Part shown: positions 1-8,404 of the stretch, piece by piece
Layout of the letters: every line of letters begins with the position of its first letter
Position numbering within the stretch: the stretch's first letter is position 1
Assembly (NCBI GenBank): GCA_019241525.1
Contig: JAFAWY010000091.1
Location: forward strand, 1 to 64,000
DNA from: Pseudonocardiales bacterium
GTDB taxonomy: Bacteria > Actinomycetota > Actinomycetes > Mycobacteriales > Pseudonocardiaceae
Reading direction: 5' to 3'
DNA: 64,000 nucleotides
Notes under the pieces: generated by a model
Database searches by the model: none
Told to the model about the DNA's origin: nothing
Seen by the model: the letters and a program-made list of their open reading frames with translations, nothing else
Made by a program: the position numbers and the translations under genes

Positions 1-540
1 ACCAAACGATCAGCACACAACACCGGCACACGCAAAGACCCACCCCCCACCAACACAAACACCCCCAACGGAAACCCGAACCCAGCAAACACCAAGCCCA
101 CCACCGAAAGAAAGACACAGCGAACAGCACTCATCAACCAAGCATGACAACTGTTGCTGCCCATCCCGAACGCAATACTGCCTCGAAGACAGTCCGACTA
201 TGCTAGCGACGATTGTCACTTGATTTCATCACTCTCCGATTTGAAGTCTCACTTCTTTTCTGCCTCGAGGCGTGGCGAGAAGCACGCTTTCCAGGTCAGC
301 GACCGACAGCCGAGATGACCTCCAGCGATGGTCGGCGATCGTGGGCGAATGCCACTAGAGCGGCTATCACCCTCAGTTGGCCCGGTACCACGGAACGAGC
401 GGACGGACACACAGGCGTCGGGCTGTGCGCCCTCGAATATCCGCAATGCTGATGAGCGCAACAGGATCTGGTGCACGTATGTGCCTACGGACTCGGACAG
501 CGGTAATCGAGGGCCACTTTCCTGCGGATATGAGTCTTGA
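1..540. other. No intact gene; strongly C/A-biased left edge
   Basis: I see no convincing coding region here. The first ~140 bases are almost free of G and T runs on the plus strand, so the minus strand is G/T-rich. That bias resembles actinobacterial leader or spacer DNA beside rRNA operons, but no rRNA sequence is present. The stretch just before 541 may hold further decayed 5' sequence of the transposase relic that follows. Confidence 0.4.
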
Positions 541-879
541 CGCGGTGCAGACACTGGGTGGCGCACCTTCCTGCGTGGTCAGGCCGCCGGGCTGCTGGCG
601 ACCGATTTTTCCACCCTTGGCAGCATCACACCGCGCCGATTCTCTGTTGTGTTCATCATGGAAGTCCGCACCCGCACAGTGTGCATATTCGGCGTGACCG
701 CTCACCCCACCGCAGATTGCGACCACACACAACTGGTCCGCAACCCGATCATGGATTTCGGCGGGCGCATCACCACATTCTGCTTCCTGATCCGCGACCG
801 GCGCTCCAAGTTCACCGCCGCTTTCGACGCCGTTTCGTCCAAATGTTGGTCAGATCGACGTTGCGTCTGTAAACGCTGA
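541..879 (+). pseudogene. Integrase-core (rve/DDE) transposase fragment
   Basis: One frame reads [17 protein letters not shown], then [20 protein letters not shown], then [17 protein letters not shown]. This is the typical order of an rve-type transposase core: ATDF carries the first catalytic Asp, and the 'TAHPT' and '[14 protein letters not shown]' blocks are family hallmarks. An in-frame TGA lies immediately upstream (538-540). The frame ends shortly after the SKFTAAFD block, before the catalytic Glu region. The usual N-terminal helix-turn-helix is not recognisable. I read it as a dead IS relic; the exact IS family cannot be fixed from this fragment. Confidence 0.75.
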
Positions 880-932
880 TGGAACAGACCGACTGCGCGG
901 CCGCGCGGTCAATCGTCCCTGTTGGCACTGGT

Positions 933-1223
933 TCACACCGTCATTTGTGGGGGATCTGGTAGGTCCCGCAGGTCCAGTCGTACGAAGCGCCCGGGTGGAT
1001 TTTCGTGACGTTCGCGACCGTCGAGGGAATGGTGGGTGACGAGCCAGCTCTTGCGACCTACCCTCTCGATCGCAGGACCACACGGACAATCAATGTTGCG
1101 GGCGCGGGGGTCTTCCTCGATCGAGATCCAGCTGGCCGAGGAGTGCCGATCTTCGTCAACAGTAGTGCCGGGGACCAGGTGCTCGATCTGGTCGCGGAGT
1201 GGAATCACGTGGACGGTGGGCAT
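933..1223 (-). CDS. Small mobile-element-type protein of unknown function
   Basis: This encodes 96 aa. The N-terminus (MPTVHVIPLRDQIEH), a central DCPCGP motif and a C-terminal WLVTHHSLDGRERHE match a pattern I recall from small actinobacterial genes on integrative elements and phages ('HV.P..DLI.H ... DC.CGP ... GW...HHSLDGRE'). The loop between the N-terminal block and DCPCGP looks longer than usual. No catalytic function can be assigned. The overlapping plus-strand frame 1005-1373 has no recognisable motif and is probably its shadow. No strong Shine-Dalgarno precedes the ATG. Confidence 0.5.
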   Translation of the reverse strand: MPTVHVIPLRDQIEHLVPGTTVDEDRHSSASWISIEEDPRARNIDCPCGPAIERVGRKSWLVTHHSLDGRERHENPPGRFVRLDLRDLPDPPQMTV

Positions 1224-2368
1224 TTGTTAGTCTCGGCGGTGACTTCGCCGCGGCGTGAGTTGCCCTGGCGTAGGCGGTTGAGGTTGGAGCCAGCCCATAG
1301 TCTGCTCGCTGCGTGGTACCGGGCGGAGATGACGGGGGCGGCCCATGTGTTTGACGAAGTCAATACCACTTGATGTATCCACGTGATGCGGACTTGGGTT
1401 CGCTGTGGCTCTACGCCACCATAAACGGAGAATGCAAGCATATCGGCACCACCTCCCTTCTGGACGTCACTCAATGAGTAGGCCCTTATTGTCGTTGAGT
1501 TGCATGGCTTGCATGTTGCGATGACGTTACTGATGCTGCGCGTTGCGCCTCGAGCGATGGAGTACATCGTGGTTCACCGTGAGCGGTCATCGTTTACGGC
1601 ACTAGGCCCAATGACAGCGATGTGGCGAACCCACGGACATGCAACTGCGGAGCGTCAGCACACGTCCGGCAGATCAGGACGTTACCGGCCTGAGGACGGC
1701 AGCTTTGTGGCTGTGCTCACGATGGCTGGGCCTCTCGCGGTTGACCGTCACCCAGCACATCAGCCAGTCGACACGGTAGTGGGGCGTACCGCACTGATGG
1801 TGTATGCCGCGATGGTGCTGCTTGGGTCTGCCCGGCGTCCGGGCGCTTCCCCAAACGGGCCGACGTATGTGAAGTCGTCAGTGCGCACACCGAGACGTGA
1901 TGGGTGACACGCGCGATAGCGTCAGGCTGTGCAGGGCATTCTTCCTTAGGTGCGCGTCGCGGTCGGCGTGAGCAGGACCACGAGCGTCGTACAGATTTTC
2001 GGCCATGCCGGGATCTCAATATGTCAGTGGGGTTGAAACTTAGAGTAGACGGCGTGGTGGCCCAATCGGCACGGGTGCATTGCGCTATGCGGGTGGACTC
2101 AGCTTGATCCATGTTGCTTTGGGTATTTACGTCCCTCGAGACGCTCCGGACGGGCCTGCGCTCACGCCGCCGGCCGACTGTGAGCTTTCTTAATTTAACG
2201 TGAAGTCCGCGACCAGGCCTTGTGGAAACGTTGAGTTCTGCCGGAGGATTACCGCCCGCGTAGTCGAGAGGGACTCACAAGCTGCGCAAACCGGACCGGT
2301 CCGCGTTATCTCATGGGGCCCCGGGTAATCTCACGGTAATTTCACTGAAATTAACGCTCGGACAGGGG
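1224..2368. other. Gene-poor stretch, no supported gene
   Basis: Several short frames are open on both strands, but none gives a recognisable domain or has a convincing ribosome binding site. A minus-strand frame at 1205-1567 overlaps the start of the 96-aa gene and ends in low-complexity Arg/Ser-rich sequence. I cannot tell whether it is a decayed upstream partner or chance. Confidence 0.4.
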
Positions 2369-2397
2369 TTGACCCACTATGACGGGTGCGTTAGACC
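2369..2397 (+). promoter_or_regulatory. Possible sigma-A-type promoter for the coiled-coil gene
   Basis: TTGACC (2369-2374) is separated by 17 bases from TAGACC (2392-2397). The -35 is close to consensus and the -10 is weak. If used, it gives a leader of about 235 nt before the start at 2633. That leader contains a GGCCGG/CCGGCC stem near 2455-2475. The promoter is inferred from pattern alone. Confidence 0.3.
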
Positions 2398-2632
2398 TTG
2401 ATATGGACGCATTACGGAGGAGACGCTCGACGGCTACGGACGCTACCGCCGTGGGCCGGCTTGTTATCCGGCCTCCGGCTTTTGATTGATCGCAGATCTA
2501 CGCGGTCATATATTTACCCGGCGGGCAAGGGGATCATCTGCTGGGCCGAAGTCGGCGGGCTTGTCACAAATACCCGTGGTGTGTCCGTGTCAATGTCAGT
2601 GGTCAAGTAAATCGATGCGCAAGGGAGTCGGT

Positions 2633-3220
2633 GTGACGTCCTCGGCCTCACGACAGCAGTCCAGCACCGGGCAGAACGACACAGGACAGGAAAGCCAGCG
2701 CTACCAAGATGAGCGCGCTCTGCTGAATTTGTCGGTCAACGAGTTGCAGCGTGACCTACAGCGAGTGGAAGACCAGGCTCGCCAGGCACAGCACGATGCG
2801 CACAACGCACGCCAGTGGGCACAGCAGTCCCGCAATGGCGCGCAGCACGCCCAGAACCAGGCCCGGCAGGCGCAAAACCAGGCCCAGCAGGCGCAAAACC
2901 AGGCCCAGCAGGCGCAGGCGCAGCTGCAGCAGGCGCATAACCAGGCCCAGCAGGCGCAAAACGAGGCCCAGCAGGCCAACCAGCGCGCTCAGCAGGCACA
3001 AGGCCAGGTGCAGCAGGCCCAGAGCCTGGTGCAGCAGGCGCAGAATGAGGCCCAGCAGGCCAACCAGCGTTCGCAGCAGGCACAAGAGCGGGCCGACCAG
3101 GCCAACCAGCAGGCCCAGCAGGCAGAGGACCAGGCTCAGCAGGCACACAACTACGCCGTGCAGGCCCAGACGGATGCCGGGCAGATCCGGACCAATGCTC
3201 GGCAGCTTCAGTGGGTGTGA
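2633..3220 (+). CDS. Gln/Ala-rich heptad-repeat coiled-coil protein
   Basis: I chose GTG at 2633 (195 aa) because AAGGGAG sits 5 nt upstream; an ATG lies in frame at 2615. About one third of residues are Gln. After a polar N-terminus and a mixed helix (residues ~30-65), the protein becomes consecutive 7-residue units of the type AQNQAQQ, ANQRAQQ and AQSLVQQ, with Ala at positions 1 and 5 of nearly every heptad. That spacing predicts an Ala-cored helical coiled coil ('Alacoil'-like). There is no signal peptide, membrane segment or enzymatic motif, so it may be a cytosolic filament, scaffold or stress-type protein. The 21-bp DNA repeats make other frames artificially open. A strong hairpin follows 40 nt after the stop, so it is probably monocistronic. 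Confidence 0.75.
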   Translation: MTSSASRQQSSTGQNDTGQESQRYQDERALLNLSVNELQRDLQRVEDQARQAQHDAHNARQWAQQSRNGAQHAQNQARQAQNQAQQAQNQAQQAQAQLQQAHNQAQQAQNEAQQANQRAQQAQGQVQQAQSLVQQAQNEAQQANQRSQQAQERADQANQQAQQAEDQAQQAHNYAVQAQTDAGQIRTNARQLQWV

Positions 3221-3260
3221 CGGCGACCGGTTAACGCGGGCGTGGTCAGCCAGATAACAG

Positions 3261-3288
3261 CCGGGGGCCACTCATGAGTGGCCCCCGG
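3261..3288 (+). terminator. Perfect 14-bp inverted repeat, terminator of the coiled-coil gene
   Basis: CCGGGGGCCACTCA is followed directly by its exact reverse complement, ending at 3288. A run ending in ATTTTT follows (3297-3302). A very GC-rich stem plus a short T tract 40 nt after a stop codon fits an intrinsic terminator. Confidence 0.75.
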
Positions 3289-3638
3289 TGCTAGGCATTT
3301 TTAACCCTCGTCATCGGTTACGCACGCTCCCGGCATATCCGAAAATCGATCTATGCCGACCTGCGGGCGCGCGGCAGGTAAATGCGGAGTTGCTGCCTGC
3401 CTCGGTTCCAGCCACTGGAGGGAGCGGAAATCACCGTATAGCAGCGGGCTTGAAGACCCAACGGATGGCCAGGGATCGACATGCAGCCCGCCTGTCCCAG
3501 TGCCCCGTTATTGACCATGGTTTACCGCAGCCAATAGCGGCAACATCCTGATACTCTGATTACTGGCGTCGGCCGGCGTAAAGCTTGACTTGATGAAGCG
3601 GGTTGCCCAGTTAAAAGTGGTAAAAAGGGGACGCCTGG

Positions 3639-3710
3639 TGGGGTATGGTGTAATCGGCAGCACGACTGATTCTGGTTCAGTTAGTCTAGGTTCGAGTCCT
3701 GGCACCCCAG
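3639..3710 (+). tRNA. tRNA-Gln (anticodon CUG)
   Basis: The cloverleaf can be folded by eye. The acceptor 5' strand is TGGGGTA (3639-3645). The D stem GTGT pairs with GCAC. The anticodon stem ACTGA/TCAGT closes a TTCTGGT loop with CTG at 3672-3674. The T arm is CTAGG-TTCGAGT-CCTGG, followed by CACCCCA and discriminator G3710; CCA is not encoded. Pair 7-66 is A-C (3645/3703) rather than Watson-Crick, while the other acceptor pairs are normal. It reads CAG, the codon that dominates in the Gln-rich gene just upstream, probably by coincidence. Confidence 0.93.
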
Positions 3711-4443
3711 CGAATGCAGTAGCTTCAGGCAACGCCATGTACTCGTCCATGGACGAGTCCGTACAATTCCTAACCGACGGGTCATTTCGCCTCTCCCGAT
3801 CAGCGTTACGCGCGGATTCTGCGCATCGGGGACTGCGTCTGGAGGGTCGCCGCAGCGAGTCGTGATTAGGCAGTGGCGCGTCCAGACTGCTCGGATGTGC
3901 TGACCACCGGCTGTGCAGAAGGACCGCACCAACTGGGCCGTCCGACTCGTTTCTGTCGATCAGTATTCGGTCATGATGAGTACCCACCGGTCAGCAGCGG
4001 CGACTCGCAGCTGACGGTAAGCGGCGGCTGATACATCCGGCCTTGAGCTTCCCCACGCCAGTTACCGAGGCAGATTTGGTTGGGCTGCCCACTGCCGCAT
4101 AGCGTTACCTACGTGCCATAGGCGTGATTGGTCGGCCGCGCGTCTGGTCTTTCCGGGCGCGCTACACCGGCCTGGAATCGACCACCACATCGCGCCGAAC
4201 GACGCTGGCTTCAAGAGGGCTCACGAAAATAGGAACCGCCGCGCCCTGCGCCCACTGTGTCGCCCCTCGTGCCTAGGAAGGCATTTGGTCCGGGGCGGGT
4301 GGACCTGCGGCCCTCCCTTGAACCAATCTGCGCTGCTTGCCTGACAGCGTGAGGCATCTAACACACGGGTACCTCGCTGCACGGCTGCACCGACGGTGGT
4401 GCTCGTGACACTGTCGCCTTAACGACGGACAGGGAGCTTTGGC
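3711..4443. other. Intergenic region between tRNA-Gln and phosphoketolase, no supported gene
   Basis: No frame gives a recognisable protein. No repeat of the tRNA 3' end was seen here, so there is no evidence for an attachment site. The last ~100 bases should hold the promoter of the phosphoketolase operon, but I cannot pick convincing -35/-10 boxes. Confidence 0.4.
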
Positions 4444-6843
4444 ATGACGGTGAGCGCAGGCGGCAGCCTGTCCCCGGCTGCAGATCAATCGAGCAGCCTG
4501 GATCTGGAGAGTGTCGATGCGTTCTGGCGGGCGGCGAATTATCTGGCGGTAGGCCAGATTTACCTGCTGGACAACCCGCTGCTGGTCGAGCAGCTGTGCC
4601 CGGAGCACATCAAGCCGCGGCTGCTGGGGCACTGGGGCACCACACCGGGGTTGACGTTTGTGTGGGCTCATCTGAACCGGGTGATCGCCGCAGGTGATCT
4701 GGATGTGCTGTTTGTGACCGGCCCGGGGCATGGTGGCCCGGCGGTGGTGGCGAGCGCGTGGTTGGAAGGTACCTATTCCGAGCTGTTCCCCGACGTGTCC
4801 CGGGATGCAGCGGGGATGTGCCAATTGTTCCGGCAGTTCTCTTTTCCCGGCGGGATTCCCAGCCATGCCGCGCCGGAGACACCGGGCTCGATCCATGAGG
4901 GCGGTGAGCTGGGATATTCGCTGGCGCATGCCTACGGTGCCGCGCTGGACAATCCAGGGCTGCTGGTGGCGTGTGTGATTGGTGATGGTGAGGCGGAGAC
5001 CGGGGCGCTGGCGGCGTCGTGGCATGCCAACAAGTTTCTCGACCCGGTGACCGACGGCGTCGTGTTGCCGATCCTGCACCTTAACGGTTACAAGATCGCC
5101 AATCCGACGGTGCTTGCTCGGATCCCGGAAAGCGAACTGCGCGCGTTGCTCACTGGCTATGGGCACGTACCGTTCTTCGTCGACATCGACGCCACAGAAG
5201 ACTCCATGGTCGCGCACCGGCGGATGGCCGCGACCCTGGACCGCGTCCTGGATCTCATCACCCAGATTCGGGACCGGCCTGCCCGCGGCGAGTGCGGCGA
5301 ACGGCCGCGCTGGCCGGTGCTGGTGCTGCGCAGCCCAAAGGGCTGGACCGGGCCCGCCGAGGTTGACGGGGTGCCGGTCGAGGGCACCTGGCGGGCGCAT
5401 CAGGTGCCGTTGGCCCGGGTCCGGGAAGATCCGCAGCACCTGGCCATGCTGCAGCGGTGGCTGCGGTCCTACCGGCCCGAGGAGCTGTTCGACGGCGAGG
5501 GTCGTCCGCAGCCGCTGGTGAATGCGGCGCTGCCGGCTCCGTCGCGGCAGCGGATGAGCGCAAGCCCGCATGCCAACGGTGGGCAGCTGCTGCGGCCGCT
5601 GCGGTTACCGGACTTTCGCCAGCAAGCAGTAGCGGTACCCAAGCCAGGTGCAGTCACCGCGGAGGCCACCTTTGTGCTGGGTGAGTGGCTGCGGGAAGTG
5701 GTGCGGGCTAACCCGAGTAGCTTCCGCCTGGTCGGCCCGGATGAGGTCGCCTCCAACCGTTTACAGGCCGTATTCGATGTCACCGACCGCCAGTTCGAGG
5801 GCCAGCTGCTGCCCACCGACGAGCACCAAAACCGCCACGGACGTGTTCTGGAGATCCTGTCCGAGCACATCTGCCAGGGCTGGCTGGAGGGCTACCTGCT
5901 CACCGGCCGCCACGGGCTGTTTACCTGCTACGAGGCGTTCATCCACATCGTCGACTCGATGGTCAACCAGCACGCCAAATGGATCAAAACCAGCCGGCAG
6001 ATCCCCTGGCGACGACCGATCGCCTCGCTGAACTACCTGCTCACCAGCCACGTCTGGCGCCAGGACCACAACGGGTTTTCCCACCAGGACCCGGGCTTCA
6101 TCGACCACATGATGAACAAGAAAGCCGAGATCGTCCGGATCTACCTGCCTCCGGATGCGAACACCTTGCTGTCCACCATGGATCATTGCCTGCGCAGCCG
6201 CGACTACATCAACGTGGTAGTCGCCGGCAAGCAGCCCGAGCTTCAGTGGCTCGACATCGACGCGGCGGTGGCGCACTGCCAGCGTGGAATCGGCATCTGG
6301 GACTGGGCGTCGAACGACGGCGGGACCGAACCGGACGTGGTGTTGGCCTGCTGCGGCGACGTGCCCACCGTCGAAACCCTCGCCGCGGTCACCCTGCTGC
6401 GCGAGCACCTGCCCCAGCTGCGCGTCCGGGTGATCAACGTGGTCGACCTGATGCGGTTGCAGGATCTCACTGAACATCCGCATGGTCTGCCGCACCGCGA
6501 ATACGACGCGTTGTTCCCCCCGCAGACGCCGACGATCTTCGCTTTCCACGGCTACCCATGGCTGATCCACCGGCTGACCTACCGTCGCGCTCACCACGAC
6601 CACCTCCACGTCCGCGGCTACAAGGAGGAAGGCACCACCACCACGCCGTTTGACATGCTCATGCTCAACGACCTCGACCGCTTCCATCTCGTCGCCGACG
6701 TCATCGACCGCCTGCCCGGCCTGACCGTGCGCTACGCCGCGTTGCGCCAGCACATGCTCGATGAGCGGCTGCGCTGCCGCGAGCACACCCGCCGCACCGG
6801 CGAGGACGCCCCCGACATCCGCAACTGGTCCTGGCCAAGCTGA
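4444..6843 (+). CDS. xfp: Xylulose-5-phosphate/fructose-6-phosphate phosphoketolase
   Basis: The 799-aa protein has the usual family length. Phosphoketolase is a thiamine-diphosphate enzyme that splits xylulose-5-P (and often fructose-6-P) with phosphate into acetyl-phosphate plus glyceraldehyde-3-P or erythrose-4-P. Visible signatures include [10 protein letters not shown] (near residue 97), the diagnostic EGGELGYS (~155) and the ThDP/Mg motif GDGEAETG (~180) with downstream HLNGYKI. The C-terminal half carries the conserved [12 protein letters not shown] and [17 protein letters not shown] blocks. CAGGGAG precedes the ATG. Acetate kinase starts 6 nt after the stop, so the two form an ATP-yielding shunt. 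Substrate preference between the two sugar phosphates cannot be read from sequence. Confidence 0.97.
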   Translation: MTVSAGGSLSPAADQSSSLDLESVDAFWRAANYLAVGQIYLLDNPLLVEQLCPEHIKPRLLGHWGTTPGLTFVWAHLNRVIAAGDLDVLFVTGPGHGGPAVVASAWLEGTYSELFPDVSRDAAGMCQLFRQFSFPGGIPSHAAPETPGSIHEGGELGYSLAHAYGAALDNPGLLVACVIGDGEAETGALAASWHANKFLDPVTDGVVLPILHLNGYKIANPTVLARIPESELRALLTGYGHVPFFVDIDATEDSMVAHRRMAATLDRVLDLITQIRDRPARGECGERPRWPVLVLRSPKGWTGPAEVDGVPVEGTWRAHQVPLARVREDPQHLAMLQRWLRSYRPEELFDGEGRPQPLVNAALPAPSRQRMSASPHANGGQLLRPLRLPDFRQQAVAVPKPGAVTAEATFVLGEWLREVVRANPSSFRLVGPDEVASNRLQAVFDVTDRQFEGQLLPTDEHQNRHGRVLEILSEHICQGWLEGYLLTGRHGLFTCYEAFIHIVDSMVNQHAKWIKTSRQIPWRRPIASLNYLLTSHVWRQDHNGFSHQDPGFIDHMMNKKAEIVRIYLPPDANTLLSTMDHCLRSRDYINVVVAGKQPELQWLDIDAAVAHCQRGIGIWDWASNDGGTEPDVVLACCGDVPTVETLAAVTLLREHLPQLRVRVINVVDLMRLQDLTEHPHGLPHREYDALFPPQTPTIFAFHGYPWLIHRLTYRRAHHDHLHVRGYKEEGTTTTPFDMLMLNDLDRFHLVADVIDRLPGLTVRYAALRQHMLDERLRCREHTRRTGEDAPDIRNWSWPS

Positions 6844-6849
6844 CCGACC

Positions 6850-7962
6850 ATGCAAGTGTTAGTGATCAACGCCGGTTCCAGCAGCATCAAAATCCGCCTC
6901 CTGGATCCGGCCAACACGCTGCTGCACGAGGTAAACCTCGACGCCGACCGCGGGCAACCGCAACCGGGCGCAATCGCCGCAGCAATCACCGGCGTCGGGC
7001 GGGTCGACGCGGTGGGACACCGGGTAGTGCACGGCGGAACCTGGTTCACCGGGCCCGTGGTGGTGGACGCCGCGGTGCTAGCGCAACTGGAGAAGCTGGT
7101 CGCACTGGCCCCATTGCACCAGCCACCAGCACTGGCCACATTGCACGCCACCCTCGACGTCCTGCCCCACGTCCCTTCGGTGGCCTGCTTCGACACCGCC
7201 TTCCACACCACGCTGCCCCCAGCTGCGGCCACCTACGCCATCCCCGCACAGTGGCGCACCGACCTCGGTGTGCGCCGCTACGGCTTCCATGGGCTGGCCC
7301 ACCAGTGGGCCGCCCACCGGGCCGCCGAACTGACCCCGCGGTCAGCGCGGACCGTCGTGGCCCACCTGGGAGCTGGGGCGTCGCTGTGCGCCGTCCGCGA
7401 CGGGCGCTCCGTCGACACCACGATGGGCTTTACCCCGACCGCCGGCCTCGTGATGGCCAGCCGCTGCGGCGACCTCGACCCCGCCGTCCCACTGTGGCTC
7501 GTGCAACACGCCGGCCTGGCACCCGATCAGGTTGCGGCGGCGCTCGACCACGACTCCGGGCTGGCCGGCCTGGCCGGCACGCCAGACATGCGCGCCGTGC
7601 TGGCCGCCGAGCACTCCGGCGATGCTCGCGCGCAGCTGGCAATCGGCGTCTGGATACACCGGCTGCGCGGGGCGATCGCGGCAATGGCCGCCGCGCTTGG
7701 CGGCCTGGACATCCTAGTCTTCAGCGGCGGGATCGGAGAACACCAACCCCAGCTACGGGCACGTACCGTGGCCGGGCTGGGCTTCCTCGACCTCAAGCTG
7801 GACCCAGCCGCCAACCAAGCGATCCAGCTCGGCTGCGACGCAGACATCAGCGCCCCAGATGCCCCAGCCCGCACCCTCGTCGTGCACGCCAGAGAAGACC
7901 TCGTCATAGCCGACCAAGTCAGGGCCACACTGACCGCCACCGACATCGCCACAAGGGCATAA
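6850..7962 (+). CDS. ackA: Acetate kinase
   Basis: This encodes 370 aa and converts acetyl-phosphate plus ADP to acetate plus ATP. Family motifs are in order: VINAGSSSIKIRL at the N-terminus, GHRVVHGG, ACFDTAFHTTLP, RYGFHGLAHQ, then HLGAGASLCAV and TMGFTPTAGLVMASRCGDLDP. The C-terminal FSGGIGEHQP is also intact. It is slightly shorter than the ~400 aa of the E. coli enzyme, and HLGAGAS replaces the commoner HLGNG, a change I regard as within the family. It lies 6 nt behind the phosphoketolase gene in the same operon and should consume its acetyl-phosphate product. No phosphotransacetylase gene is nearby. Confidence 0.95.
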   Translation: MQVLVINAGSSSIKIRLLDPANTLLHEVNLDADRGQPQPGAIAAAITGVGRVDAVGHRVVHGGTWFTGPVVVDAAVLAQLEKLVALAPLHQPPALATLHATLDVLPHVPSVACFDTAFHTTLPPAAATYAIPAQWRTDLGVRRYGFHGLAHQWAAHRAAELTPRSARTVVAHLGAGASLCAVRDGRSVDTTMGFTPTAGLVMASRCGDLDPAVPLWLVQHAGLAPDQVAAALDHDSGLAGLAGTPDMRAVLAAEHSGDARAQLAIGVWIHRLRGAIAAMAAALGGLDILVFSGGIGEHQPQLRARTVAGLGFLDLKLDPAANQAIQLGCDADISAPDAPARTLVVHAREDLVIADQVRATLTATDIATRA

Positions 7963-8404
7963 CCGTCGCGCCACGGTTTTGTCGCCATCGACGGCGCGGG
8001 CCCACACTCTGTTCGGACGGCACTGAGGCATTGAGGCGAAAGGCCGTGGGTGTCGAATTGGTCATCCACGTCATGCGATCTGGGAATATCCGCGCATCGG
8101 TCCACCGAGCCGATCGCGACATCGGACACGAAGCTGGGAAGAGGACGCAGGCTGACCGACGGTCTCCCCACGGCGCTACATCAACAACCGCAAATGCCCA
8201 ACGGGGACCGGCGAGGGCCTCGGGCGAGGTCATGGTAGTCACTCGGTGCGTGCTGGACAGGTCGACGTTCAGGTGCGCGATGAGCCTGCGGTTGGTCAGC
8301 GGGATGGAGAAAACCCGGTTACTGCGAGACGGCCTCAGCGTTGTTGAGCCGACCTAGCCCTTCGCTGGCCGCCTCGAACTGCCCCGATCGCAACACAACT
8401 GTGG
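7963..8404. other. Convergent intergenic region, no supported gene
   Basis: This lies between the acetate kinase stop (plus) and the GH13 stop (minus). A plus-strand frame runs on from within ackA but is a shadow with no domain. I see no clear terminator hairpin or insertion sequence. Confidence 0.4.

Noticed and set aside
1005-1373. 122-aa plus-strand ORF
   Set aside because: The opposite strand (933-1223) has the recognisable DCPCGP and HHSLDGRE motifs, so this frame is most likely its shadow.
2860-3130. CRISPR-like regular repeats
   Set aside because: The repeats are contiguous 21-bp heptad codons with no unique spacers and lie inside a well-supported reading frame.
2736-3271. Long open frames on the minus strand and in other plus frames across the coiled-coil gene
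   Set aside because: The 21-bp repeats keep all frames open. The products are low-complexity Pro/Ala, Leu-rich or Cys/Trp repeats without a start signal.
4273-5571. 432-aa minus-strand frame opposite phosphoketolase
   Set aside because: It is the antisense shadow of xfp: Arg/Pro/His-rich, no motifs, no start signal.
5761-6855. 364-aa minus-strand frame opposite the xfp 3' half
   Set aside because: It is an antisense shadow with Val/Gln-rich composition, common opposite high-GC genes.
4444-7962. DosR-like box upstream or downstream of xfp-ackA
   Set aside because: I looked for GGGAC-type dyads near both genes and found no convincing copy.
7251-8357. 368-aa plus frame overlapping ackA
   Set aside because: It is Arg/Pro-rich in the second frame of ackA and lacks any domain. 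The acetate kinase frame has all family motifs.
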